Source: Deinococcus sp. Leaf326 (GTDB taxonomy: Bacteria > Deinococcota > Deinococci > Deinococcales > Deinococcaceae). Taken from it: a stretch of 10,690 nucleotides of DNA. The translations under genes and the position numbers were made by a program. This document shows, piece after piece, positions 1 to 7,417 of the stretch. The notes under the pieces were generated by a model. It did not search any database, was not told the DNA's origin, and saw only the letters and a program-made list of their open reading frames with translations. The DNA lies in assembly GCF_001424185.1 (NCBI RefSeq), contig NZ_LMOM01000044.1, positions 1 through 10,690 on the forward strand, in the 5' to 3' direction. How positions within the stretch are numbered: the first letter of the stretch is position 1; every line of letters starts with the position of its first letter.

Positions 1-40
1 AGAATGCGGGCACGCTCCCAGAGAGGCTGTGACTTCGACA

Positions 41-73
41 CTCCCAGACTCTCGCGTCTGGGAGCGCTTTTTT
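41..73 (+). terminator. Rho-independent terminator at left edge
   Basis: A perfect 9-bp stem, CTCCCAGAC (41-49) with GTCTGGGAG (56-64), encloses a 6-base loop. After CGC there is a run of six T (68-73). This is a textbook intrinsic terminator for rightward transcription, presumably ending a gene lying left of the window. It sits just ahead of the serine-hydrolase start at 80, which leaves almost no room for a conventional promoter and leader. A second copy of the 5' arm, GCTCCCAGA at 14-22, could also pair with TCTGGGAGC at 57-65. Confidence 0.85.
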
Positions 74-79
74 CGTCTT

Positions 80-1219
80 ATGCAGGTGCAACTCCTGAGT
101 CCTACCCTGTTCCCCCTTCTCCTGACTACCCTTCTCAGCGCTACCTCTGCTGGAGCATCCGCCGTCACCCCACTGAGCCCAGCTCTCCCACTGCCCAGCA
201 CGGGCCCAACCTGCGTCTCAGCTCTGGCTGCCCCAACCATGAGCTCCCCCACGCCCCTGGCGCTCCCTACGGGGGTCACAGGCCACGTCAGCTTTTACGC
301 TGCCGAGTACGATCCAAAGACCAGGCAACCGTTACGGGCGCTCACGTTGGGCAATCCCGAGGATCTACAGCCCCTCGCCAGCATCTTCAAGCCCTTGATC
401 CTCCAGGGCGTACTCCAGGACGTGGACGCTGGGAAGCTGAGGCTGAACACCGTGTTCACGACCACCGCCGCTAACCGCAGCATCGAGGACTACCCCGCCG
501 GCAACAACACGCTGCAGGTCCTCGCCAAACGCGCGATCTACCTCAGCGACAACACGGCCTCCGACATCCTCCAACTCGCTTACGGCCCAGAGCGCCTCGC
601 CCGCGCGGTGCGCCAGAGCAGCCCGTGCACCTCGGTCCTCCTCACGACCAAAGCATGGTGGGGCGCCCAGGCTGGCCTGATCCCTTCCGTCATGACGACC
701 AACACCGCCGCAGGTGCCCGCGTCTTCGGCGCCCAGCCGTTCGCACAGCGTCTGGTGACTGCCAAGAACCTGATCGCCGCCTCGCAGAAGCTGACCGGTC
801 CCGATGTCGAGCGGAAACTGGACGTGTATTTCAACGGCCCGACCTACACAGCTGATATGGAGGTGAACCTTCAGAACACCAGTACAGCGCGCGCCTACAC
901 CGACCTGATGGCCCAGACCCTCTCGGGTGCAGCCCTGAAGCCCACGACCCGGAAAGTCTTCCGCGACATCCTGGCGACCGGATGCTGCCGCCCCAAAGCA
1001 CCAAAACTGAACGCGACCTACTGGGCCGCGAAGGCCGGCAGCGGCTGGGGCATCCTGACACTCACCGGCTACGTCGAGACCCCGGACGGCCGCAACTTCG
1101 CGTACACCTACCTCAATGACAGCAGCGTCACCACCGACGCAGAAGAGATGGAAAAGCAGATCCGCCCCGTTGTCCTCTGGATTGAGCAGAACATCCTGGC
1201 ACTCAGGACCCCGCGGTGA
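80..1219 (+). CDS. Exported serine hydrolase, class A beta-lactamase-like fold
   Basis: A 379-residue protein of the serine beta-lactamase/penicillin-recognising family, probably acting outside the cytoplasmic membrane on a beta-lactam or peptidoglycan-like substrate. The motifs of the fold are present in order. SIFK (nucleophile Ser101, Lys104; codons at 380-391) fits SxxK. SDN follows at 156-158 (545-553), within a class A-like YLSDNTASDIL context. KAGSG at 318-322 (from 1031) fills the KTG position. The N-terminus is a hydrophobic signal peptide (SPTLFPLLLTTLLSA) followed by a Pro/Ser-rich stretch. The class A general-base ExxLN motif is not clearly present; the nearest look-alike is MEVNLQNTSTARA, and the SDN-to-KAG spacing is long. 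Catalysis on beta-lactams is therefore not assured. The start is uncertain. ATG at 80 gives a signal peptide without a basic n-region. GTG at 29 would add RVWERFFRL but would put the terminator hairpin inside the gene. The stop overlaps the next gene's GTG. Confidence 0.8.
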   Translation: MQVQLLSPTLFPLLLTTLLSATSAGASAVTPLSPALPLPSTGPTCVSALAAPTMSSPTPLALPTGVTGHVSFYAAEYDPKTRQPLRALTLGNPEDLQPLASIFKPLILQGVLQDVDAGKLRLNTVFTTTAANRSIEDYPAGNNTLQVLAKRAIYLSDNTASDILQLAYGPERLARAVRQSSPCTSVLLTTKAWWGAQAGLIPSVMTTNTAAGARVFGAQPFAQRLVTAKNLIAASQKLTGPDVERKLDVYFNGPTYTADMEVNLQNTSTARAYTDLMAQTLSGAALKPTTRKVFRDILATGCCRPKAPKLNATYWAAKAGSGWGILTLTGYVETPDGRNFAYTYLNDSSVTTDAEEMEKQIRPVVLWIEQNILALRTPR

Positions 1220-4020
1220 GTCCGCTGCGGCGTACCCGGCTCCTTGAACAGGTGACGGCCGCCTCCGGTCATGTGCTGCTGTGCGCGCCCAGTGGGTATG
1301 GCAAGACCGGCCTTCAGGAGCAGCTGGCCGCCTCCCTTCCGGGTGCCGTCTTGATCACTGCGGCGCCGACAGATACAGTCGCCACCCTCCTCGAGCGAGC
1401 CGGCGGCCCCCAATCGGAGCGCCGCGTCTGCCTGATCGACGACGCCTACCGGCTGCCCCCTGAAGAAGTAGTGGCGCTGCTCAAGGTCCCCCCAACGCTC
1501 TGCCAAATGATCCTGGCCGTTCGGCACTTCCATTACGCCCGCGTCCAGATGCTGCGGCAAAAGCGTCAACTCCTGGTGCTGGATGCCACTGATCTGGCAT
1601 TTTCCAACGATGAGTTGGCCGCGCTGGAGGACTCCGCGGACCTCGCCCAGGAGCTCCAGGAACAGACCCTCGGTTGGCCAGCGCTCGTCGAAATTCACCG
1701 GAGCCCGTATGGGGACCTGTCGGGGTATCTCGACGACTTGCTCGAGGAGGTAGACCCTCATGCGCGCGAACTGCTGACCGACGTCGCGACTCAGGACCGC
1801 TGGGAGACATTCCTCGCGGTCATGCAGCATGAGGGCCAATTGCAAAGCCTTCTGAACTGCGGTTTCCCTATCATCCCCGTCCATGGACAACTCCGGCTCC
1901 ACCCCGCGATGCGCCGGCACCTGCAGGAGCGTGTGGGAGTAGGCATCGACCCGGTAGACCAGCAGAACACCGAACTCAAAGATCTCCTCGACCTGACGGA
2001 ACGGCTCATGCCCGATGAGATGGTCATGCTGATCCGAAGTTTCTTCACCCGATATGGGGAGGACGACAGCGACTTACAGCAGAAGGTGGAGTTGCTGTCC
2101 AGCGTGCCTCTCCTCAGCCTGCCAGCGTTCTTGCGCGATATGTACGCCAACTACCTCATCACCGCCAATAAGCCCAGGGAAGCCAAGTACATCTTGCTCA
2201 AACAGCAGGAATCAGGAACCGACGCCTCCCGCACCTACATCCTCTTAGGACTTCTCGCCTCCAGAAAAAATAACCTCGACACCTGGGCCCAGGCGTTGGA
2301 AATGGCCCATGAACGGGCGAAGACAGACGAGGATTACTCGCGGTACTACGGCCACCTGTCGAATTACCACATGCGCTGCAACCGCTATGACGAGGCGGAG
2401 CGGGCCGCTGAAAAAAACCTCGAATATGCCCTGCGCTCGCGAAACCTCAGTCAACACTTTGCCGCCCTGAGCAACACCGGCTATGCCCGGCAGATGAAGG
2501 GCAATATCTTGGGGGCCAAGGACGCACTCCTCGATGCTTTGAACCTGGCCGAGCGCGAGGGCGACCGGTATCTCCCACAACTCAACTACCTGATCTTTCA
2601 GCTGAGTGAGGTGCTCAAAGACACGGGCGCCTTCGATGACGCTCTAGACATCATCGATCGGGGACTCCGTAACCAGCCGGCCAGCCTGGCCTCTATGCCC
2701 TACCTCTACAACACGCGTGGGCTGATCTACCTGGAATTCGGGAGATTGGAAGACGCCTTGATCAACTTTGAGGCGTCTATCGGCGGATTTCACGCCAGAA
2801 GTAACGTCGTAGGGCTGCTGATGCCGCATACCTTTGCCGCCTACACGCTCTACCGCCTGGGCTGGTTCGACCGCATCGCCGAGCACAAGCAAGCCCTGCA
2901 TGATGTCATTAGCCAAATCACATCACCCAGGAAAAACTACACCGAGCATCTCGCCTATTTGCCCCTAGTCGAAGGACTGGCCCTCCTCGTCAAGGGCGAT
3001 GAAACCGGCGCGGTAGGCGTGCTGGAGTCCATTGATCTGGAAGGGCGGTTGACCTATGACAGCGTCCTGCTCGCCACCCTACTCGCAAGCAAGATTCGTG
3101 TGGCCCAGGGCTGCTATGCCCAGGAGCACGCTCAGCGTCTGATTGAGATCCTCGACGCCCGGGGAAGTGCGACCGATGTGACCGCGAGAATGTACCGGGG
3201 GGAGTTTGAGGACGTCTATCAGGCCTGCATCAAGCTGAAGATGGACCCGAAGCGCTTCCAACGGATTCTGGACATCCCAGAGCCAGAACTGGCTGCTCGA
3301 CCGGCGTACCCGATCCATTTGATTACCCTGAACCGGATCAGCCTGATTGCCGCAGGGCGAGAGTACAACGTCAATCCAGCCTATGCGGCGTACGCGCTGG
3401 CCTATCTGCACCTCAAACGAGATTGGAAAACGTCTGCCAGCATGGGAGAGGACCTCTACACCCATACGTCCATCCCCCGAAAAAACGCACAGAAATCCAT
3501 GTCGCTCCTGCGGGGGTTGCTCCGGCAGCTTGACCCGGAAGTCGAAAAGACGCTCCTCTCCCCGACCAATGATCCCCGAGGGTACCGGGTCGAGTCCAGT
3601 GATCAGGTCCACCTGCATGCGGATGTAGACGTCTATCTGGGCTCAAAGTACAGCCCCCAGAATCCCGATGCATTCGAACTTGAGAACCTGCTTGCACGGG
3701 TCGGGGTGTTCCTCCCTGGGTTGCCGGACAGCACGTTCACCCAGGACATCAACAGTCGACTTGAGGATAAGACGGTGAAGGTGGCCTTGCACCTGGCCAG
3801 TCAGTATCAGCATCAAGGTGACATCAGAGGTGCAGCCCGCGCGCTGTTGACCGGACTGCGCTTCGTCTCCTCGTTAGAACTGGGGACTGCGCTGAATCAG
3901 ATCCTGCCGGAGTTGAAGGTGACTGCCCATTCACCTGTGCGGAGCATCTTGCGTCTTGTGCAGGAAGATGGCAACCAAAATCTGGGAGATATCATCACGG
4001 ATGCGCTGGCCGCTATTTGA
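1216..4020 (+). CDS. STAND NTPase-TPR regulator with C-terminal SARP-like DNA-binding domain
   Basis: A 934-residue cytoplasmic regulator. Residues 24-31 (APSGYGKT) are a Walker A P-loop and 71-76 (VCLIDD) a Walker B. DLAFSNDEL (126-134) and LGWPALVEI (152-160) are typical of MalT/LuxR-type STAND ATPases. The middle (about 320-690) is helical and TPR-like, with segments such as RYDEAERAAEKNLEYAL. From about 698 the sequence resembles a SARP/BTAD regulator: IHLITLNRISLIAAGREY as the first beta strands, a helical part to SLLRGLLRQLDPE, the wing GYRV at 789-792, then HADVDVYL (801-808) and a helical BTAD-like tail containing FLPGLPDSTF and YQHQGDIRGAARALL. The expected role is signal-gated transcriptional activation; the ligand and targets are not visible. 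The GTG start overlaps the upstream stop (GTGA), with AGGA at 1205-1208 as ribosome site, so the gene is probably cotranscribed with the serine hydrolase. The NTPase assignment is firm; the C-terminal SARP assignment is by pattern only. Confidence 0.82.
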   Translation: MSPLRRTRLLEQVTAASGHVLLCAPSGYGKTGLQEQLAASLPGAVLITAAPTDTVATLLERAGGPQSERRVCLIDDAYRLPPEEVVALLKVPPTLCQMILAVRHFHYARVQMLRQKRQLLVLDATDLAFSNDELAALEDSADLAQELQEQTLGWPALVEIHRSPYGDLSGYLDDLLEEVDPHARELLTDVATQDRWETFLAVMQHEGQLQSLLNCGFPIIPVHGQLRLHPAMRRHLQERVGVGIDPVDQQNTELKDLLDLTERLMPDEMVMLIRSFFTRYGEDDSDLQQKVELLSSVPLLSLPAFLRDMYANYLITANKPREAKYILLKQQESGTDASRTYILLGLLASRKNNLDTWAQALEMAHERAKTDEDYSRYYGHLSNYHMRCNRYDEAERAAEKNLEYALRSRNLSQHFAALSNTGYARQMKGNILGAKDALLDALNLAEREGDRYLPQLNYLIFQLSEVLKDTGAFDDALDIIDRGLRNQPASLASMPYLYNTRGLIYLEFGRLEDALINFEASIGGFHARSNVVGLLMPHTFAAYTLYRLGWFDRIAEHKQALHDVISQITSPRKNYTEHLAYLPLVEGLALLVKGDETGAVGVLESIDLEGRLTYDSVLLATLLASKIRVAQGCYAQEHAQRLIEILDARGSATDVTARMYRGEFEDVYQACIKLKMDPKRFQRILDIPEPELAARPAYPIHLITLNRISLIAAGREYNVNPAYAAYALAYLHLKRDWKTSASMGEDLYTHTSIPRKNAQKSMSLLRGLLRQLDPEVEKTLLSPTNDPRGYRVESSDQVHLHADVDVYLGSKYSPQNPDAFELENLLARVGVFLPGLPDSTFTQDINSRLEDKTVKVALHLASQYQHQGDIRGAARALLTGLRFVSSLELGTALNQILPELKVTAHSPVRSILRLVQEDGNQNLGDIITDALAAI

Positions 4021-4353
4021 AAAACTGCGTCCAGGAGCTTGGATTTCTCATGCAATCGCCCTGCGCTAGAGTGAACGTGCTCAGGGAAGTCACCGTGCAA
4101 CCTTGCAGCCCCCGAGGGTGTCGCGCATCTGTGGACGAAGCGGAAACCTGTTTTTGCCCCCTACGATTTGGTGCAAAGTCAACCAGGTTCTTAGCCGTTT
4201 AAGCCTCACGATCTAGACAACTTGACCTCGGCCACTTGAGCAGGCCGGCTGAGAACGGGTGCGATTTTCCCCACAACACTGTCTCGACGGCGGATCAGAT
4301 TGCCCCGAACTGTCCCCCTATCAAGCGTCAACTGCTCCGCACGCCACGGAACG
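4021..4353. other. Intergenic region without a convincing gene; possible structured RNA
   Basis: No reading frame here has a plausible ribosome site or protein-like composition. One possible imperfect stem-loop lies at 4145-4189: AACCTG (4145-4150) can pair with CAGGTT (4184-4189), and TTTGC with GCAAA lie inside it. The 10-mer CCGTGCAACC occurs at 4093-4102 and again at 4394-4403, beyond the terminator. No good -35/-10 pair was found on the + strand: TTGACC at 4222-4227 has no partner at 16-18 bases. The region may be the 3' untranslated tail of the regulator transcript or a small RNA ending at the 4354-4381 terminator. Neither can be shown from sequence alone. Confidence 0.35.
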
Positions 4354-4381
4354 TCTGCCGGAATCTCGGCAGATCTTTTTT
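4354..4381 (+). terminator. Rho-independent terminator upstream of the pilus-type operon
   Basis: A perfect 7-bp stem, TCTGCCG (4354-4360) with CGGCAGA (4367-4373), has a 6-base loop and is followed by TC and six T (4376-4381). It lies 334 bases after the regulator stop and 62 bases before the operon's first start codon. It either ends the left-hand transcript, separating the two blocks, or acts as an attenuator in a leader of the right-hand operon. Confidence 0.8.
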
Positions 4382-4443
4382 GGGCTGTTTGGGCCGTGCA
4401 ACCAGAACCGACCTCACGCTGTACCTATGCCAAGAGGACACCC
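4382..4443 (+). promoter_or_regulatory. Leader of the pilus-type operon with ribosome binding site
   Basis: AGAGGA at 4433-4438 lies 5 bases before the ATG at 4444 and decides that start over the in-frame ATG at 4300, which would run translation through the terminator hairpin. Because the terminator ends at 4381, an operon promoter would have to lie within these 62 bases or transcription must read through. I see no consensus -35/-10 pair. GTACCTAT (4421-4428) is the only weak -10-like stretch. Confidence 0.5.
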
Positions 4444-5871
4444 ATGACCGCACGCACCGCCAAGTCCCCCAAGCCCACCCGCAATCCCTTTACCAATTCG
4501 CAGGTCCTGATCCTCGGCGAAGGGGAAGCCACGCTCGTCAGTTCGAAGGGGAACGTCAGAACCAGTCAGGGTCCAGATCTCAAGACCCTCCCCGCCAAGC
4601 TCAGTGGCCCAGTCGCGGTCATCGACCTCACCAAACGCACTGAACTGGCCTACGCCAACATGGCCGAGTACACCCCGACTGAGGTGCTGGGTGGGCTCAT
4701 GCTCGACGCCTCCGCCTACACCAAAAAAGACAACAGAGAGCTCTATCTCAACGCGGCCCCCACGATCAGTGATCAGGACCAAACCGCCGCGCTGCTCGGC
4801 TACATTGCCCGCTCCAACTACGCCGCCCTGAGCCAGGACATCCAACGGACTGGCCTTCACATGACCGTCCTCATCCCCGCCCTCGCCGTAGCGGCCCAGG
4901 CCTTACTGCCCGACGGCCTCGGGACCCTCCTGGTCGAGGTCCACACGGACGAGTACACCGTCTTACTCCTCGAGAACGGCAAAATCCTGGGACGCTTCCG
5001 GGAGTTCTACCGGAGTGATACGCCAGCGCAGGACATCCTCAAGAGTCTCGATTCCCTCGCCAAATCCGATGCGCTTCAGGAAGTCAAGCGGGTCGCGCTG
5101 ATGGGCGATGCCACCCTAATCCAGAACGTCCTGACCGCCCTACAAGATGTGGCAGAGATCGAGTTCGTCACCTTTTCCCCCTCGGGACTCGCTCAACTGC
5201 TCCACCAGCATGGCACTCTCTTCGCCATCCGCGGGAGAACCGAAGGCCAGGCGAAGCAAGTTTCCTGGTGGCCTCTTGTCGCTGGCGTTGCCCTCGGCCT
5301 CCTGCCCTACGGCGTCCTGAGTGCCCTCAACGCGGGCACCAGCCGCCAGATCCAGCAGACCCGCGATCAGATCACCGCCATCCAACCTCAGCTGGCCGAA
5401 GGCCGGGCCCTCGAAGCAGAGATTGCCCGAGTCCAGGATGTCAAGACCAAAGCCGCCGCGATCACGGAGAGCCGCGTCGACTGGTCTCAGGCCTTGAGCG
5501 ACCTCACAGATCAGCTCCCCCAGTCCGCAGGGCAACTCACAGCCCGCTTCACTCGCCTCTCCACCGACCTGCCCGCTCCTGTCGCGGCAGCTACACCGGT
5601 AGCGACGACCGCTGCAGACGGCACGACGACCCCTGTGGTCGCGCCGATTCCGGCCGCGAGTGTCCCCCTCCCCACCTACCAGTTGGAGTTCAAGGCGGCG
5701 TCCCGCGCAGCAGCGACGGCCCTGATCACCAACCTGGAGCAGACCTACGTGCTCGATACGCAGACGCTGACCCGCAACCCGGACGGCAGCTGGCGTATCC
5801 AGGCCAACGCCACGACCAAACCCGCGACGACTGAATCCGCCGCGACGGCCGCGACCCCGGAGACTCCGTGA
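4444..5871 (+). CDS. GspL-like / PilM-PilN-type inner-membrane assembly protein
   Basis: A 475-residue bitopic protein expected to link the cytoplasmic side of a type IV pilus or type II secretion machine to its periplasmic alignment complex. Residues 1-274 are cytoplasmic and resemble a reduced actin-like PilM/GspL domain, for instance DIQRTGLHMTVLIPALAV followed by strands GTLLVEVHTDEYTVLLLENG. A single membrane segment starts at WWPLVAGVALGLL (275-297). Next come a heptad-like helix (about 300-345) and a PilN-like domain (WSQALSDLTDQLPQ, then YQLEFKAASRAAATALITNL), interrupted by an Ala/Thr/Pro-rich loop at roughly 382-415. In Thermus and proteobacterial pilus operons PilM and PilN are separate proteins; here one chain covers both, as in GspL of type II systems. 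Its position directly before pilO supports the assignment. No intact actin-type phosphate loops are evident. The Ala/Thr-rich C-terminus is unusual. The stop overlaps the pilO GTG. Confidence 0.75.
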   Translation: MTARTAKSPKPTRNPFTNSQVLILGEGEATLVSSKGNVRTSQGPDLKTLPAKLSGPVAVIDLTKRTELAYANMAEYTPTEVLGGLMLDASAYTKKDNRELYLNAAPTISDQDQTAALLGYIARSNYAALSQDIQRTGLHMTVLIPALAVAAQALLPDGLGTLLVEVHTDEYTVLLLENGKILGRFREFYRSDTPAQDILKSLDSLAKSDALQEVKRVALMGDATLIQNVLTALQDVAEIEFVTFSPSGLAQLLHQHGTLFAIRGRTEGQAKQVSWWPLVAGVALGLLPYGVLSALNAGTSRQIQQTRDQITAIQPQLAEGRALEAEIARVQDVKTKAAAITESRVDWSQALSDLTDQLPQSAGQLTARFTRLSTDLPAPVAAATPVATTAADGTTTPVVAPIPAASVPLPTYQLEFKAASRAAATALITNLEQTYVLDTQTLTRNPDGSWRIQANATTKPATTESAATAATPETP

Positions 5872-6374
5872 ACACCCCTCTGATCATCGGCCTGAGTGTC
5901 GTCCTGGCTCTCGCCGGCACGCTCACCCTCGGCAAGTCGGCCTACGAACAGCGTCTCGCTCTCCAGGGCGCACTGTCAGCTTCACAGGAGGAGTACCAGT
6001 CTGGACTGGCGACCATCGCCCGCCTCCCCCAGCTGCGCACCAGCGCCGAACAAGCCCGGACGGAACTCGCGGACCTTCAGCGGGAATTTCCGAGTAGCGA
6101 AAACCTGGGCGTGCTCCTCGAGCAGACCCAGCGACTCGCGCAACAGTCCGGTCTAGAGGTTCAGAACATCGCGCGCAGCACCGGCCCAAGCGCCATCCCC
6201 ACCATTGCGGAAGTCCGCCTCAACATCCGCGCCGATGGCACGTACCCCGACACGGAGGCCTTCCTCCGAGCCGTGAAAGCGGACAAGCGAATCATGAACG
6301 TCACAGGATTTTCGACGGCTGGCGATGGCGCACAGAACATCAAACTCACCGGCTACGTCCGGCAGGGGGAATAA
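5868..6374 (+). CDS. pilO: PilO-like type IV pilus alignment protein
   Basis: A 168-residue bitopic inner-membrane protein. It has a short N-terminus, a membrane helix (about 4-21, PLIIGLSVVLALAGTLTL), a long helical segment rich in Gln/Glu/Leu (about 25-90, coiled-coil-like), and a C-terminal alpha/beta region (about 95-168) consistent with the ferredoxin-like fold of PilO/GspM. FPSSENLGVLLEQTQRLAQQSGL is the typical PilO helix entering that fold. PilO pairs with PilN in the periplasm and helps connect the inner-membrane platform to the secretin. The GTG start overlaps the upstream TGA by 4 bases (GTGA), with GGAG at 5859-5862 as ribosome site. It is shorter than many PilO proteins (about 200 residues). 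The assignment rests on topology, helix pattern and gene order. Confidence 0.8.
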   Translation: MNTPLIIGLSVVLALAGTLTLGKSAYEQRLALQGALSASQEEYQSGLATIARLPQLRTSAEQARTELADLQREFPSSENLGVLLEQTQRLAQQSGLEVQNIARSTGPSAIPTIAEVRLNIRADGTYPDTEAFLRAVKADKRIMNVTGFSTAGDGAQNIKLTGYVRQGE

Positions 6375-6376
6375 CA

Positions 6377-7417
6377 ATGAGCACGCACCCGAGCTCTGAA
6401 ACAGCCCCCAAACAGGGCGCGCCTACCAGAAAGGCTATCCCGCCACGCGCGCTCCTGATCAGTGGCGTCCTCGCCGCCGCCGTCATCGGCACAGCCGGTT
6501 ACTTCGCCACCAGACCCCCAGCCGCTCCTGACGTGCTCACCACCGCACCCGTGACCGTGCCTGCTCCCATCACCTCCACTGCCTCGACCCAGGACTCCTC
6601 TACCCCCCCTGTCTCCACCGGGTCAACCCCCAACACCGGATCCCCGACGAAGCCGGTTGCAGCAACTGTGGCGACCAATGATCCAGGCCGAGTGCGCGAT
6701 CCGTTCGCTCCCGCCGAAGACAAGGCCACGCCCGCAACGGTCTCCACCCCGACCACGCGCATCGTCACTGCGCCCCGTGCGGCCGCCCCAGTGGTGCAGC
6801 AGTCCACCCCTGTGGTACGTGCCCCAGGAACGGCGGAGCCTGGTATTCAGGTGTTCACGCAACCCGCTCGGAATTCCACGGTCGTTCCCCAGCCTGCCCC
6901 GGTCACCACCGCACCGACGGCCATCGTGACCGCCCCTAATCCAGTGGTCACGTTGACGCCCGTCACGCCCCAGGCCAGTGCAGTGACACCTGCGGTGCCA
7001 CAAACCAGCTCAATCCCCCCGGTGCGCGAAATCACGGTCACCTCACCCGCCGTAGTCGTGACCACCCCTGTAGCACCTGTCGTCATTCCCTCGTCGACAC
7101 CCACAGCAGGTCCGGTTGCTGCCCTCCAGACTCCCGTTCCTGCTCCTGCCTCTGCACCTGCGCTCAATGTGACCCAGCAGTGGCTCCAGGATCACCGGGT
7201 GACTTATGGCGGCCGCGCGGACAGTGGCGAGAACACCACCGTCATTCTCAACACCAACGAAGGGCAGGTCTTTGTCGACGTCGGCCAAGTCATTCCAGGC
7301 ACTGAAGTCACCCTCACGAGTGCTGACAACCAGAACCTCGTGTTCACTCAGAAGAGTAAGACCGCCAAGCTCACCATCCCCGCTTCTCCCACGACTGACA
7401 CCGGAGCCCAACCATGA
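6377..7417 (+). CDS. PilP/PilW-position periplasmic bridge protein with long Pro/Thr linker
   Basis: A 346-residue protein in the slot held by pilP in proteobacteria and pilW in Thermus, between pilO and pilQ. A short basic cytoplasmic tail precedes one membrane helix (25-44, ALLISGVLAAAVIGTAGYFA). A low-complexity periplasmic linker of about 215 residues follows, made mainly of Pro, Thr, Val, Ala and Ser. Within it lies RVRDPFAP (DPF at 108-110), a motif common in PilP just before its folded region. The C-terminus (about 263-335) is a small beta-rich domain (YGGRADSGENTTVILN, GQVFVDVGQVIPGTEVTLTS) like the PilP/GspC homology region that binds the secretin N0 domain. GGGGGA (6365-6370) is the ribosome site, 2 bases after the pilO stop. 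Its own TGA overlaps the secretin ATG. Primary sequence is mostly linker, so the family call depends on the ends and on context. Confidence 0.72.
   Translation: MSTHPSSETAPKQGAPTRKAIPPRALLISGVLAAAVIGTAGYFATRPPAAPDVLTTAPVTVPAPITSTASTQDSSTPPVSTGSTPNTGSPTKPVAATVATNDPGRVRDPFAPAEDKATPATVSTPTTRIVTAPRAAAPVVQQSTPVVRAPGTAEPGIQVFTQPARNSTVVPQPAPVTTAPTAIVTAPNPVVTLTPVTPQASAVTPAVPQTSSIPPVREITVTSPAVVVTTPVAPVVIPSSTPTAGPVAALQTPVPAPASAPALNVTQQWLQDHRVTYGGRADSGENTTVILNTNEGQVFVDVGQVIPGTEVTLTSADNQNLVFTQKSKTAKLTIPASPTTDTGAQP

Noticed and set aside
1108..1920. A 270-codon - strand frame opposite the hydrolase/regulator junction
   Set aside because: No ribosome site or family likeness. It lies across two well-supported + strand genes, including the Walker A and B motifs.
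4017..4202. A 61-codon frame starting at TTG and overlapping the regulator stop (TTGA)
   Set aside because: The overlap style resembles true junctions in this window, but there is no ribosome site and the product is Cys-rich and irregular, without domain-like pattern. Not supported as a gene.
4222..4250. TTGACC as a -35 box
   Set aside because: No -10-like hexamer occurs at 16-18 bases downstream; the DNA there is GC-rich (CCGGCT).
4093..4403. The 10-mer CCGTGCAACC at 4093-4102 and 4394-4403 as a paired operator
   Set aside because: Two copies of a 10-mer in about 400 bases of GC-rich DNA can arise by chance, the sequence is not palindromic, and no third copy was noticed near the other starts.
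4300..4443. In-frame ATG at 4300 as the start of the GspL-like protein
   Set aside because: Translation would pass through the terminator hairpin at 4354-4381, and the added 48 residues are not protein-like. ATG 4444 has a good ribosome site (AGAGGA).
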